Shown here one piece after another: positions 39,086-48,978 of a stretch of DNA of 64,000 bases. The notes beneath the pieces are model-generated. The model saw nothing but the letters and a program-made list of their open reading frames with translations. It had not been told where the DNA came from and did no database searches. The position numbers and the translations under genes are program-made. Source of the DNA: Burkholderia contaminans (GTDB lineage Bacteria; Pseudomonadota; Gammaproteobacteria; Burkholderiales; Burkholderiaceae); assembly GCF_029633825.1 (NCBI RefSeq), contig NZ_CP090640.1:310001-374000 (forward strand), given 5' to 3'. How positions within the stretch are numbered: position 1 is the stretch's first letter; each line of letters begins with the position of its first letter.

Positions 39086-39967
39086 TCACGACGCCGCGAC
39101 GCGGCGCACCAGTTTCCCGCCGAACACGTTCACCGCGAGTCCGCCCATCACGAGCGCCGTGCCGATCAGTTGTGCGCGCGTCAAATGCTCGTCGAGCAGC
39201 AGCGCCGACGACGCGAGACCGACGATCGGCACCAGCAGCGAGAACTGTGCGACCTGCGCGGCCGGATAGCGCGACAGCAGGCGGCTCCATAGCCCGTAGC
39301 CGAGCAGCGTCGCGACGAACGCGAGATAGACGACGGCGAAGATCGACGCGCCGTTCAGCCCGGCGAGCGCGGTCGCGATCCGCTGCGGCCCTTCGAACCA
39401 CAGCGACAGCAGGAAGAACGGCACGGGCGGCACGAGGCTGGCCCACACGACGAGCGACACGAGGTTCGCACGGCCGACCTTCTTCGTGACGATGTTGCCG
39501 AACGCCCACATCGCGGCCGAGCAGATCGTCAGCAGGAAGCCCGCGAGCGTCATCGCGCGGCCGCCCTGCGCCGCGATCACGACGAGCCCGCCCGCGGCGA
39601 TCGCAAGACCGAGCAGGTTCTGCACGCGCAGCCGCTCGCCGAGGAACAGCATCGCGAACACGAGCGTGAAGAATGCCTGCGACTGCAGCACGAGCGACGC
39701 GAGGCCGGCCGGCATGCCGACGTACATGCCGGTGAACAGGAACACGAACTGGCCGAGCTGGATCGTCGCGCCGTACAGCACCAGCAGGCGCCACGGAATC
39801 TGCGGCCGGCGCACGAAGAACACCGCGGGCACGGCCGCGAGCGTGAAGCGCAGCGCACCGAGCAGCATCGGCGGCATGCCGTGCAGGCCGACCTTGATCA
39901 CGACGAAGTTCACGCCCCACGCCAGGATCACGACCAGCGCAAGCAGCAAGTCCTTCGGGGCCATCAT
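39086..39967 (-). CDS. EamA/DMT family transporter
   Basis: A 293-residue inner-membrane protein with ten hydrophobic helices in two EamA repeats. It opens MMAPKDLLLALVVILAWGVNFV and contains the family segments MPPMLLGALRFTLAAVPA, LASLVLQSQAFFTLVFAM and, in repeat two, AAQVAQFSLLVPIVGLASSALLLDEHLT. Two ATGs at 39967/39964 follow CGAGGAGACG. Family members such as E. coli EamA export cysteine-pathway metabolites; the substrate here is unknown. Confidence 0.9.
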   Translation of the reverse strand: MMAPKDLLLALVVILAWGVNFVVIKVGLHGMPPMLLGALRFTLAAVPAVFFVRRPQIPWRLLVLYGATIQLGQFVFLFTGMYVGMPAGLASLVLQSQAFFTLVFAMLFLGERLRVQNLLGLAIAAGGLVVIAAQGGRAMTLAGFLLTICSAAMWAFGNIVTKKVGRANLVSLVVWASLVPPVPFFLLSLWFEGPQRIATALAGLNGASIFAVVYLAFVATLLGYGLWSRLLSRYPAAQVAQFSLLVPIVGLASSALLLDEHLTRAQLIGTALVMGGLAVNVFGGKLVRRVAAS

Positions 39968-40227
39968 CGGCGTCTCCTCGATTGTCGGATGTTTTCTGAA
40001 GCCGGTCAGTCTACCGGGTTTCGCCGCCCGGCCCGATACCCGCGCGAGGGGCATGGAATCGGCGGCGGGCGCAGCGGCTTGTGCAGCGCAGCGGCTTGCG
40101 CGACGCGATGAATGCCGCACGACGCGTGCCTGCCGCGGCCGCATCGCGCCACGCGTCTTTCGCGTTCGCCGTCACGCGCGCCGCCAGTACAATGACCGAC
40201 AATCCAGCCGTTCCCCACGAGGCCACC

Positions 40228-41109
40228 ATGACCGACTCGATCAAAGCCCTGCTGAAGCCGCACGTGCGCGACATCGGCAACCTGCAGGTGCGCCGCACGC
40301 TGCCCGCACTCGCCGCGCGCCTCGTCGGCCCGTTCATTTTCTTCGATCACATGGGGCCCGCCACGCTGCCACCCGGCACGGGGCTCGACGTGCGCCCGCA
40401 TCCGCATATCGGCCTCGCCACCGTCACCTACCTGTTCGACGGCGCGATCCTGCACCGCGACAGCCTCGGCTCGCTGCAGGAGATCGTGCCGGGTGACGTG
40501 AACTGGATGACGGCCGGCCGCGGCATCGTCCACTCCGAGCGCACGCCCGACGCGCAGCGCGAAAACGGCCACACCGTGCACGGGATCCAGACCTGGGTCG
40601 CGCTGCCGCAGGCGCACGAGACGACCGAGCCGTCGTTCGAGCATCATGCGGCCGACACGCTGCCGAAGCGCGACGAGGACGGCGTCGCGCTGACGGTGAT
40701 CGCCGGCGATGCGTTCGGGCTGCGCTCGCCGGTCACGACGTTCTCGCGCACGCTTTATGTCGCGGCCGAATTCGCGGCCGGCGGCCGTCTCGCACTCGAC
40801 GCGTCGCACGAGGAGCGCGCGGTCTACGTGGTCGACGGCGAGCTCGCGATCGACGGCACGCCGGTGCCGGCCGAGCAGATGGCCGTGCTCGCGCCCGGCG
40901 TCGCGGTCACGCTGACGAGCGCCGGCGGCGCGCGCGCGATGCTGCTCGGCGGCGACAAGATCGACGGCGAGCGCTTCATCGAATGGAATTTCGTCGCCAG
41001 CAGCCGCGAAGCGATCGAGCGCGCGAAAGAAGCCTGGACGCGCCAGGAAATGGGCAAAGTGCCGGGCGAAACGGAGTGGATTCCGCTGCCCGAGTCGAAG
41101 CCGCGTTGA
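40228..41109 (+). CDS. Pirin family protein
   Basis: A 293-residue bicupin. The N-terminal cupin has the metal motif RPHPHIGLATVTYLFDG and VHSERTP; the C-terminal domain follows (Pirin_C, about 170-280: RTLYVAAEFAAGG..., YVVDGELAIDG). Bacterial pirins are reported as quercetinases or as modulators of pyruvate dehydrogenase; neither is shown here. ATG 40228 follows GAGGCC. TACAAT about 40 bases upstream may be the -10. It lies in the same direction as the thioredoxin gene, 52 bp upstream of it. Confidence 0.9.
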   Translation: MTDSIKALLKPHVRDIGNLQVRRTLPALAARLVGPFIFFDHMGPATLPPGTGLDVRPHPHIGLATVTYLFDGAILHRDSLGSLQEIVPGDVNWMTAGRGIVHSERTPDAQRENGHTVHGIQTWVALPQAHETTEPSFEHHAADTLPKRDEDGVALTVIAGDAFGLRSPVTTFSRTLYVAAEFAAGGRLALDASHEERAVYVVDGELAIDGTPVPAEQMAVLAPGVAVTLTSAGGARAMLLGGDKIDGERFIEWNFVASSREAIERAKEAWTRQEMGKVPGETEWIPLPESKPR

Positions 41110-41161
41110 AAAAGGGGCGCGCCGCCCCCATCCTGACGACATTCGAACCGAAGAGAACGCC

Positions 41162-42010
41162 ATGGACACCACGCTTGCCACATTCGAGAAAGACGTCATC
41201 GAGGCGTCGCTGGACGCACCCGTGCTGGTCGACTTCTGGGCGCCGTGGTGCGGCCCCTGCAAGACGCTCGGCCCGCTGCTGGAAAAGCTCGAAGGCGACT
41301 ACGAAGGCCGCTGGAAGCTCGTGAAGGTCAACGTCGACGAGAACCAGGAACTCGCCGCGCACTTCCAGACGCGCAGCATCCCGCACGTGATCGCGTTCGC
41401 CGACGGGCGCCCGGTCGACCAGTTCGTCGGCGTGCTGCCCGAAGGCCAGCTGCGCGCGTTCCTCGACCGGCTGCTGCCGGCGCCCGAGGAAGCCGAACGG
41501 CGTGCCGCGCAGTATGCGATGGCCGAGGCGCGCTACGACGACGCACTCACGCACCTCGAGGCGGCGCTCGCGCTGAACCCGGGCTTCGACGACGCACGCC
41601 TCGATTTGATCGAACTGCTGCTCGCGAACAACCAGGTCGACGCCGCGCGTGACGAGGCCGAGCGCCTGTCGCCGCAGACCGTGCAGAACGGCGATCCGCG
41701 CTACCAGGCGATCAAGACCCGTTTCGACGCGCTCGATGCCACGGCCGACCTGCCGCCGACCGATGCGCTCGAAGCGCGCATCGCGGCGAACCCGGCCGAC
41801 CTCGACGCGCGCTTCGACCTCGCGCAGAGCCTGATCGCGCGGCGCGCGTACGAAGGCGCGGTGGAACAATTGCTGGAAATCGTCACGCGCGACCGCGCGT
41901 ACGGCGACGATCTCGGCCGCCGCACGCTGATCTCGGTGTTCGAGCTGGCCGGCGATCGCCCCGACCTCGTCGCGGGGTGGCGACGCAAACTGAGCATGGC
42001 GCTCAACTGA
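41162..42010 (+). CDS. Thioredoxin-TPR co-chaperone (CnoX/YbbN-like)
   Basis: A 282-residue cytosolic protein. Residues 1-108 are a thioredoxin fold with the active site WAPWCGPCK (Cys30, Cys33) and cis-Pro in SIPHVIAF. Residues about 115-282 are a helical TPR region (YDDALTHLEAALALNPGF...). CnoX couples redox protection to GroEL. E. coli CnoX lacks a functional CxxC; this protein keeps CGPC, so it may also reduce disulfides. Confidence 0.9.
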   Translation: MDTTLATFEKDVIEASLDAPVLVDFWAPWCGPCKTLGPLLEKLEGDYEGRWKLVKVNVDENQELAAHFQTRSIPHVIAFADGRPVDQFVGVLPEGQLRAFLDRLLPAPEEAERRAAQYAMAEARYDDALTHLEAALALNPGFDDARLDLIELLLANNQVDAARDEAERLSPQTVQNGDPRYQAIKTRFDALDATADLPPTDALEARIAANPADLDARFDLAQSLIARRAYEGAVEQLLEIVTRDRAYGDDLGRRTLISVFELAGDRPDLVAGWRRKLSMALN

Positions 42011-42099
42011 ACTGACGTGGCACCGGCCGGGCTGCAACGGCCCGGCTGCCGGATCACCACGCGCCGCAGCATTCCTCGACGACCGCGGTGTACAGCGGC

Positions 42100-42957
42100 T
42101 CAGCCGGCGGCCTGCGCCGCGATCGCGCGCAGCGCATGCGCGGCGGCCGCGAAGCCGAAGCTCGCGGTCACGCACACGCTCGAACCGAACCCTGCGCAGT
42201 TGAGCCCCGCGACGTGCGCGGCCGCGGACGGCTCGGCGCCGTCCTCGAGGTCGCAGGCGGCCGCTTCCGGATAGATCAGCGGCTCGTCCGAATACACGGC
42301 GCTGACCTTGAAACGCGCCTTCGGCCCGCGCGGAAAACCGTGCTGCTTGCGCAATTGCGCGCGCACTTTCGACAGCAGTGGATCCTGGATCGTCAGCGCG
42401 AGATCGTCGATCCGGATGCGCGTCGGGTCGAGCTGGCCGCCCGCCCCGCCAACCACGACGAGCGGCTGGCGCTTCGCGACGCACCACGCGATCAGCGCGA
42501 CCTTCGTGCGCACGCTGTCGATCGCGTCGATCACGTAGTCGAAGCCGCCACCGAGCAGCGCGTCGAAGTTGTCGGGCTCGACGAAATCCTCGATCCGGTT
42601 CACGCGGCACGCGGGATCGATCAGCGCGATCCGCTCGGCCATCGCGTCGACCTTCGGCTTGCCGTAATTGCCGTCGAGCGCGTGGATCTGCCGGTTCGTA
42701 TTGCTTTCGGCGACATTGTCGAGGTCGATCAGCGTCAGCGTGCCGACCGCATTGCGCGCGAGCGCCTCGGCCACCCACGACCCGACGCCGCCGATTCCGA
42801 TCACCGCGACGTGCGCGCGCTCGAACGCGGCGGCGGCCGGCGCGCCGTACAGGCGCGCCACGCCGCCGAAACGCCGCGCGCGATCCACGTCAAGCTGGAT
42901 TTCCGGGGTCGGGGTAAGATCAGAGGAACTGGGCGGGGCAGCGTCGGCGACGGACAT
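42100..42957 (-). CDS. tcdA: tRNA threonylcarbamoyladenosine dehydratase
   Basis: A 285-residue E1-like enzyme that uses ATP to cyclise t6A37 to ct6A. The adenylation fold starts [27 protein letters not shown], then [36 protein letters not shown] and [15 protein letters not shown] near the end. The start at 42957 is family-based. It shares its pathway with tsaE in this window. It is divergent from pdxH. Confidence 0.93.
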   Translation of the reverse strand: MSVADAAPPSSSDLTPTPEIQLDVDRARRFGGVARLYGAPAAAAFERAHVAVIGIGGVGSWVAEALARNAVGTLTLIDLDNVAESNTNRQIHALDGNYGKPKVDAMAERIALIDPACRVNRIEDFVEPDNFDALLGGGFDYVIDAIDSVRTKVALIAWCVAKRQPLVVVGGAGGQLDPTRIRIDDLALTIQDPLLSKVRAQLRKQHGFPRGPKARFKVSAVYSDEPLIYPEAAACDLEDGAEPSAAAHVAGLNCAGFGSSVCVTASFGFAAAAHALRAIAAQAAG

Positions 42958-43085
42958 GGCAGCAAGGAAAACGTAAGTCGTGCAGCCCTCTATTTTGCCT
43001 GAACTCCTCGCTCGCAAGCGCCACTGTGCACGCACGTTTCATGCGCGTTGGCTACAATGGTTCCAGATTGAAGCGTTTGCATAAC

Positions 43086-43730
43086 ATGACGACTCTCGCC
43101 GATCTCCGCATCAATTACTCACGTGCTTCGCTCGACGAAGCCGACGTCGCCCACGACCCCTTCGCCCAGTTCGACCGCTGGTTCAAGGAGGCGCTCGCCG
43201 CCAAGCTGCCCGAGCCGAACACGATGACGCTCGCGACGGTAGGCGACGACGGCCGGCCGTCGGCACGCATCGTGCTCATCAAGGGCGTCGACGAACGCGG
43301 GTTCGTCTTCTTTACCAATTACGAAAGCCGCAAGGGGCGCGATCTTGCCGCGCACCCGCAGGCCGCGCTGCTGTTCTACTGGATCGAGCTCGAGCGCCAG
43401 GTGCGCATCGAAGGCCGGATCGAGAAAACCAGCGCGGAAGAAAGCGACCGCTATTTCGCGTCGCGCCCGCTCGGCTCGCGCATCGGCGCCTGGGCGTCGG
43501 AGCAGAGCGCGGTGATCGACAGCCGCGCGACGCTCGAAGCGCAGGAAAAGGCCGTCAGCGAACGCTACGGCGACAACCCGCCGCGCCCGCCTCACTGGGG
43601 CGGCTACCGCCTCGTGCCCGACTCGATCGAGTTCTGGCAGGGCCGCCCGTCGCGGCTGCACGACCGCCTGCTCTACACGCGCGACGCCGGTACGTCGCAC
43701 GGCTGGTCGATTTCGCGCCTGTCGCCTTAA
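43086..43730 (+). CDS. pdxH: Pyridoxine/pyridoxamine 5'-phosphate oxidase
   Basis: A 214-residue FMN enzyme that makes pyridoxal 5'-phosphate. Family motifs: [35 protein letters not shown] (FMN and substrate contacts), [35 protein letters not shown], and the C-terminal [25 protein letters not shown]. Full length. TACAAT at about 43056 may be the -10. Divergent from tcdA. Confidence 0.97.
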   Translation: MTTLADLRINYSRASLDEADVAHDPFAQFDRWFKEALAAKLPEPNTMTLATVGDDGRPSARIVLIKGVDERGFVFFTNYESRKGRDLAAHPQAALLFYWIELERQVRIEGRIEKTSAEESDRYFASRPLGSRIGAWASEQSAVIDSRATLEAQEKAVSERYGDNPPRPPHWGGYRLVPDSIEFWQGRPSRLHDRLLYTRDAGTSHGWSISRLSP

Positions 43731-43851
43731 GCGCGGCGCCGGCGCACGCCGGTCGTGTCTCGTGTTGCATCCGGGCGCCCGCCTCGCAAGCGGCGGGCGC
43801 CGGTCAAGATACTTGGCTGTATTCGATTCAACGAACAAACGGAGAATCCAA

Positions 43852-45072
43852 ATGTTCTGGGAAAAGAAGCTGGCACAGTGGGCGGACGAAGTACGGGCGA
43901 AAGCGAACATACCGGCGCGCCTCGTGCTGTGGAACGGCGATCAACTCGATTTCGGCACCTTCAGCGCGCCGCAGGTCACGCTGAAGGTCAACAGCGCGTC
44001 GGCGTTGCCGCTCCTGCTCGAACCGAGCCTCGACAATCTCGGCGAGGCGTACGTGAAGGGCAAGATCGACATCGAGGGCAAGCTGTCGGACATCATCAAC
44101 ATCGGCTACTCGCTCGCGCGCAGCACGGTGACGAGCGCGAGCAAGCTGGCGCGCGTGAAGCGCTACTTCAATCACTCGAAGAGCACCGACAAGAAGGCGA
44201 TCCAGTATCACTACGACGTCTCGAACGAGTTCTACAAGCTGTGGCTCGACGAGAACATGGTGTACTCGTGCGCGTACTTCGAGAACGGCGACGAGGATCT
44301 CGCCACCGCGCAGATCAAGAAGATCGACCACATCCTCACCAAGATCCGGCTTCAGCCCGGCCAGCGCCTGCTCGACATCGGCTGCGGCTGGGGCGCGCTC
44401 GTGCTGCGCGCCGCGCAGAAGTTCGGCGCGCAGTGCCTCGGCGTCACGCTGTCGCAGAACCAGTTCGACCTGGCAACCGCGCGCGTGAAGGCCGCCGGGC
44501 TGGAAGACAGGATCGAGATCCGGCTGCAGGACTACCGCGAGATCGACGGCCAGTTCGACCGCATCACGAGCGTCGGGATGTTCGAGCACGTCGGGCGCAA
44601 GAACCTGCCGCTCTATTTCTCGCGCATCCACGACCTGCTCGCCGACGACGGCATCGCGATGAACCACGGCATCACGTCCACCGACGCGGAAAGCGGCGAG
44701 ACGGCGCTCGGCGGCGGCGAGTTCATCGACCGCTACGTGTTCCCGGACGGCGAACTGCCGCACATCAGCCTCGCGCTGGAAGCCGCACAGCGCGGCGGCC
44801 TCGAAGCGATTGACGTCGAAAGCCTGCGGCGGCACTATGCGCGCACGCTCGATATCTGGACGGAAAACTTCGAGGCGAAGGCCGACGCCGCGCGACAACT
44901 CGTCGACGACGAAAAATTCCGTATCTGGCGCGTGTATCTCGCCGGCTGCGCGTATGCATTCGAGCACGACGACGTGTCGATCTTCCAGATCGTGTGCCGC
45001 AAGGCCGGGCAGAGCGCGAAAACGCTGCCGTGGTCGCGGCGCTATATGTACGAACACGCGCTGCCGCGCTAG
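43852..45072 (+). CDS. cfa: Cyclopropane-fatty-acyl-phospholipid synthase
   Basis: A 406-residue SAM-dependent enzyme that adds a methylene across double bonds of membrane phospholipid acyl chains, usually on entry to stationary phase or acid stress. Motifs: YHYDVSNEFYKLWLDENMVYSCAYF, LLDIGCGWGALVLRA (AdoMet), LGVTLSQNQ, and SVGMFEHVG. ATG 43852 follows GGAGAATCCAA. The N-terminal 120 residues are the lipid-binding part. Downstream, the DUF72 gene starts 23 bases later. Confidence 0.95.
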   Translation: MFWEKKLAQWADEVRAKANIPARLVLWNGDQLDFGTFSAPQVTLKVNSASALPLLLEPSLDNLGEAYVKGKIDIEGKLSDIINIGYSLARSTVTSASKLARVKRYFNHSKSTDKKAIQYHYDVSNEFYKLWLDENMVYSCAYFENGDEDLATAQIKKIDHILTKIRLQPGQRLLDIGCGWGALVLRAAQKFGAQCLGVTLSQNQFDLATARVKAAGLEDRIEIRLQDYREIDGQFDRITSVGMFEHVGRKNLPLYFSRIHDLLADDGIAMNHGITSTDAESGETALGGGEFIDRYVFPDGELPHISLALEAAQRGGLEAIDVESLRRHYARTLDIWTENFEAKADAARQLVDDEKFRIWRVYLAGCAYAFEHDDVSIFQIVCRKAGQSAKTLPWSRRYMYEHALPR

Positions 45073-45095
45073 GCGGCGCTTCACGCTGGGCATGC

Positions 45096-46391
45096 ATGGG
45101 TGACGGCAGGACGCGGCGCAAGGCGCCGCCGGAACGACGAGAGCACGACGATGCGGACGCGCCGCACGCCGACGGGCAATTCGACCTGTTCGGCGTGCCG
45201 GCCGACACTGCACGCGCGTCGCCCGACAACGATGGCCCGCCTGCCGATTCAGACGGACAGGTGAACCCGGACGCGCCTGACGACGCGCAGCCGGTACCGC
45301 GCATCCGCACCCACCCCCGTTCTTCCGACGAAACACCGCCCGCCGCTTCCGGCCTGCTGTGGGACGAGCCGTCCCCGCCCGCTGAGCCGCCGAAGAAAGG
45401 CCGGCGCCGGCGCGGCGTGCTGCCCGCGCCGATCGCGCCGGATGTGGCCGACGCAGCGGCCGGCCTGCCGCCGAACGTCCGGCTCGGCACGTCGTCGTGG
45501 ACCTTCCCGGGCTGGGACGGCATCGTCTACGACGGCGATTTTGCTCAGACGAAACTCTCGCGCGAAGGGCTCGAAGCGTACGGCGCGCATCCGCTGCTGA
45601 AGAGCGTGAGCCTCGACCGGTCGTTCTACGGCCCGCTGTCGGTGGCCGACTACCTGCGCTACGCGCAGCAGGTGCCCGACGATTTCCGCTTCGTCGTGAA
45701 GGCGCCGGCTTCCGTGACCGACGCGGTGATCCGCGGCCGGCGCGGCGAACCGTCGGGACCGAACCCGACCTTCCTCGACGCGGATCTCGCCACCCGGGAA
45801 TTCGTGCAGCCGTGCGTCGAAGGGCTCGGCCGGAAAGCCGGCGTGCTCGTGTTCCAGTTCTCGCCACTGCCCGACCCGTTGCTCGCGCAGCCGGCCGAAC
45901 TGATCGACCGGCTCGCCGCGTTCTTCGCGGCGCTGCCGCCGCTGCCGCCGGAAGCCGACTGCACCCGCTACGCGATCGAGATTCGCGACGCGAGCCTGCT
46001 CACGCCGCGCTTCATCCGCGCGCTCGCCGCGCTCGGCGTGCGCTACTGCGTCGGCCTGCACGCGCGGATGCCCGACCCGCTGCGCCAGGCGGCCGCGCTC
46101 GCGCTGCTCGACGGCGACGCGCCGGGCCCGCTAATCGTGCGCTGGAGCCTGCACGGCGGCTTCAAGTATGAACAGGCGAAAGCGAAGTACGAGCCGTTCG
46201 ACAAGCTCGTCGACGAGGATCCGGCCACGCGCTCGGCGCTCGCCGAACTGGCCGCGCGCTATGCGCTGGCCGGGCAGCCGGTGATCATCACGATCAACAA
46301 CAAGGCGGAAGGCTCCGCGCCGCTGTCGTGCATCGCGCTTGCGCGCGAGATCGCCGCCGCGTGCGCGCAGTGGCGCAACGAGGCGGCTTGA
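45096..46391 (+). CDS. DUF72 (YecE-like) protein with disordered N-terminal extension
   Basis: A 431-residue protein. From about residue 127 on it is a DUF72 TIM-barrel-like domain: VRLGTSSWTFPGWDGIVYDG, SLDRSFYGPLSVADYLRYAQQVPDDFRFVVKAP, VFQFSPLP and IVRWSLHGGFKYEQA. Residues 1-126 are an extra charged, Pro/Asp-rich, presumably disordered tail that ordinary family members lack. It contains GQFDLFGVP (QFDLF at 28-32), which resembles a sliding-clamp binding motif, and a basic patch KKGRRRRG (100-107). ATG 45096 is uncertain because the leader is low complexity; it lies 23 bases after cfa. The function of DUF72 is unknown. Confidence 0.85.
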   Translation: MGDGRTRRKAPPERREHDDADAPHADGQFDLFGVPADTARASPDNDGPPADSDGQVNPDAPDDAQPVPRIRTHPRSSDETPPAASGLLWDEPSPPAEPPKKGRRRRGVLPAPIAPDVADAAAGLPPNVRLGTSSWTFPGWDGIVYDGDFAQTKLSREGLEAYGAHPLLKSVSLDRSFYGPLSVADYLRYAQQVPDDFRFVVKAPASVTDAVIRGRRGEPSGPNPTFLDADLATREFVQPCVEGLGRKAGVLVFQFSPLPDPLLAQPAELIDRLAAFFAALPPLPPEADCTRYAIEIRDASLLTPRFIRALAALGVRYCVGLHARMPDPLRQAAALALLDGDAPGPLIVRWSLHGGFKYEQAKAKYEPFDKLVDEDPATRSALAELAARYALAGQPVIITINNKAEGSAPLSCIALAREIAAACAQWRNEAA

Positions 46392-46430
46392 TACCCGCCT
46401 GATACCGGCTCGCGCCGGACGTGGTCGCGC

Positions 46431-46991
46431 TTACGCGCCGCGCAGCGACTTCAGGCGGTGCGAGAACTTCTGACGGAATTTCGCGAGCTTCGGCCCGATC
46501 ACGACCGAGCAGTAGCCCTGCCCCGGGTTACGCGCATAGTAGTTCTGGTGATAATCCTCGGCCGGCCAGTAGTTGTCGTCGAGCGGCGCGACCTGCGTGA
46601 CGATCGGCTGCCCGAACACCTGCTCGCGCTCCAGTTCGCGGATCACGTCGAGCGCCGTGTCGCGCTGTGCGTCCGAATGGGTGAACACGACCGAACGGTA
46701 CTGCGTGCCGACGTCGTTGCCTTGCCGGTTCAACTGGGTCGGATCGTGCGTCGCGAAGAAGATCTCGAGGATCTCGCGATAGCCGATGCGTGCCGGATCG
46801 AACGTCACGTTGACGACTTCCGCGTGGCCCGTATCGCCCTCGCAGATGTCGCGATAGCCGGGATTGCGCGTATGGCCGCCCGCGTAGCCCGACTGGACGG
46901 CCGTCACGCCGTCGACGTCGAGAAACACCGCCTCCGTGCACCAGAAACACCCGCCTCCCAATGTCGCCGTTTCAAGCATCTCGTTCACCAT
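46431..46991 (-). CDS. msrA: Peptide methionine sulfoxide reductase A
   Basis: A 186-residue enzyme that reduces methionine-S-sulfoxide in proteins and free Met. The active site GGGCFWCTEAVF places the catalytic Cys at 15, with a second Cys at 18. GYAGGHTRNPGYRDICEGDTGHAEVV and DPTQLNRQGNDVGTQYRS are the substrate-binding motifs. The start at 46991 follows GAGGGA. It converges with the DUF72 gene. Confidence 0.96.
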   Translation of the reverse strand: MVNEMLETATLGGGCFWCTEAVFLDVDGVTAVQSGYAGGHTRNPGYRDICEGDTGHAEVVNVTFDPARIGYREILEIFFATHDPTQLNRQGNDVGTQYRSVVFTHSDAQRDTALDVIRELEREQVFGQPIVTQVAPLDDNYWPAEDYHQNYYARNPGQGYCSVVIGPKLAKFRQKFSHRLKSLRGA

Positions 46992-47571
46992 GAAATCAGT
47001 CCCTCGTTGATGTCGGTAGCCGGCGCGCATCTGCCGGCGCCACCGTTCCGTCTCGCCGCTGCCCACCCGCGTGCGGGTCGCAACGGCACTTCGGCAAGTA
47101 TCTCACTCGCGCGCGAACCTGACAGAGCGCACAGGTGCCGCGCGCGACCGGCCGCCCGTTTTCTCGACTACACTTAGGCACGCGCGAGCGCGGCGGCAAA
47201 CCTGCTGTCTCGCGCAACGCACCCGATGCATGCCCGACCCTGATGCAAACATCATCTGCCGGAACATCGCTATGCATGCCTTAACAGACATCACCCGCGT
47301 CACTCGCCCGGACGTCGCCGCGTCGCGGGCCGCGGCTTCGATCGCATCACCCCCTTGCCGCGCATCCGCCTCGCTCCGCGTTCGGCGATCCGGCACACCG
47401 CGTCTTTCCGCTTTCACGATCTGATGCACGGCGTCGCACGCTCACCGACGCGTGCATCCGCCTGCCGATCGCTCCCGCCGGCGTGATGCGCGCCGTGCGG
47501 CAACCCGGATTCGCACGCCCACGACGAACGGCCGTGCGACCACGATCCGACACCATCGAGAGGGCATCACC
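46992..47571. other. 580-bp stretch without a supportable gene
   Basis: Between divergent msrA and the methanethiol-oxidase gene. Several frames are open but lack ribosome-binding sites and sensible composition. TACACT near 47167 is a possible -10 that would give mtoX a leader of almost 400 bases. No repeat, tRNA or hairpin terminator was seen. Confidence 0.5.
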
Positions 47572-48978
47572 ATGAGCATGCGGCCTGACCCGACTTTTCA
47601 CGCTTCGCCGGAACTTGCGATGCAGGCGCCGCCCGAAGCGTTTGCCTATACGTTGTTGCTGAGCCCCGATTTTTCCAGACCCGACGCGCTCGCCGTGATC
47701 GACGTGAAGCCCGGCTCGTCGACCTACGGAAAAATCGTGCACACGGTGACGATGCCGAACACCGGCGACGAGTTTCACCACTTCGGCTGGAATGCCTGTT
47801 CGTCGTCGCTGTCGCCGCTGACCGGCCATGCGTTCCTCGAACGCCGCTTCCTGATCATCCCCGGCCTGCGCTCGTCGCGCATCTACGTGATCGACACGAA
47901 GCCGCACCCGACGCAGGCGCGCATCCACAAGATCATCGAGCCCGACGAGGTCTTCTCGAAGACCGGCTATTCGCGGCCGCACACCGTTCATTGCGGGCCC
48001 GAGGGCATCTACGTGAGCACGCTCGGCGGCGCGGGCAAGGACGGCACCGACGGCGCGCCCGGCATCTTCATCATGGATTGCGAGACCTTCGACGTGCTCG
48101 GCCGCTGGGAGATCGATCGCGGCCCGCAGGACAAGCACTACGACTTCTGGTGGAACCTGCCGCGCGACTACATGGTGTCGAGCGAATGGGCGCTGCCGCC
48201 GCAATTCGAGAACGGGATCGTGCCCGAGGACCTGCTCGCGAACAAATACGGGCACCGGCTGCATTTCTGGGACCTGCGCGCGCGTCGCAACGTGCAGACG
48301 ATCGATCTCGGCGCGCAGCACCAGATGGCGCTCGAAGTGCGGCCCGCGCACGACCCGGCGCGCGAATACGGGTTCGTCGGCGTCGTGGTCGACACGACCA
48401 ATCTCGAAGGCTCGATCTGGACGTGGTGGCGCGAAGGCGGCAAGTTCCATGTGAAGAAAACCGCGACGATCCCCGCCGAGCCGGCCGCGGCCGACGAACT
48501 GCCGCCGCTGCTCAAGGGATTCGGCGCGGTGCCGCCGCTCGTGACCGACATCGACCTGTCGCTCGACGATCGCTTCCTCTACGTGTCCTGCTGGGGCACC
48601 GGCGAGATGCGCCAGTACGACGTGTCGGACCCGCACAACCCGGTGCTCGCGGGGTCGGTCCGCATCGGCGGCATCGCGCGCCGTGCGCCGCACTCGAACG
48701 GCCGCACGTTCGCCGGCGGCCCGCAGATGGTCGAGATCAGCCGCGACGGAAAACGCGTGTACTGGACCAACTCGCTCTATTCGACGTGGGACGACCAGTT
48801 CTATCCGGACGGCGTGCCGGGCGCACAGGTGCTCGCGCACGTGGGGCCGGAAGGCGGGCTGACGCTCGCCGACGATTACTGGGTCGAGTTCCCCGACGGC
48901 TATCGCGCGCACCAGATCCGGCTCGAAGGCGGCGACTGCTCGACCGACTCGTTCTGCTATCCGTCGGTCAAGCGTTGA
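47572..48978 (+). CDS. mtoX: Selenium-binding-protein-56 family, methanethiol oxidase-like
   Basis: A 468-residue beta-propeller protein of the SBP56 family. The bacterial member MtoX is a copper enzyme that oxidises methanethiol to formaldehyde, H2O2 and sulfide. Typical motifs: FHHFGWNACSSS, RRFLIIPGLRSSRIYVIDTKP, SRPHTVHCGPEGIYVSTLG, DKHYDFWWNLPRDYMVSSEW, YVSCWGTGEMRQYDVSDP and GGPQMVEISRDGKRVYWTNS; conserved His residues are kept. ATG 47572 has GAGAGGGC upstream. Unlike the Hyphomicrobium enzyme, no N-terminal signal peptide is visible, so it looks cytosolic. SCO1 and MauG genes that accompany mtoX elsewhere are absent; a membrane-protein gene follows with a 4-bp overlap. Confidence 0.88.
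   Translation: MSMRPDPTFHASPELAMQAPPEAFAYTLLLSPDFSRPDALAVIDVKPGSSTYGKIVHTVTMPNTGDEFHHFGWNACSSSLSPLTGHAFLERRFLIIPGLRSSRIYVIDTKPHPTQARIHKIIEPDEVFSKTGYSRPHTVHCGPEGIYVSTLGGAGKDGTDGAPGIFIMDCETFDVLGRWEIDRGPQDKHYDFWWNLPRDYMVSSEWALPPQFENGIVPEDLLANKYGHRLHFWDLRARRNVQTIDLGAQHQMALEVRPAHDPAREYGFVGVVVDTTNLEGSIWTWWREGGKFHVKKTATIPAEPAAADELPPLLKGFGAVPPLVTDIDLSLDDRFLYVSCWGTGEMRQYDVSDPHNPVLAGSVRIGGIARRAPHSNGRTFAGGPQMVEISRDGKRVYWTNSLYSTWDDQFYPDGVPGAQVLAHVGPEGGLTLADDYWVEFPDGYRAHQIRLEGGDCSTDSFCYPSVKR

Noticed and set aside
47071..47424. 117-codon frame between msrA and mtoX
   Set aside because: No ribosome-binding site, composition of a shadow frame, and open frames on both strands at once.
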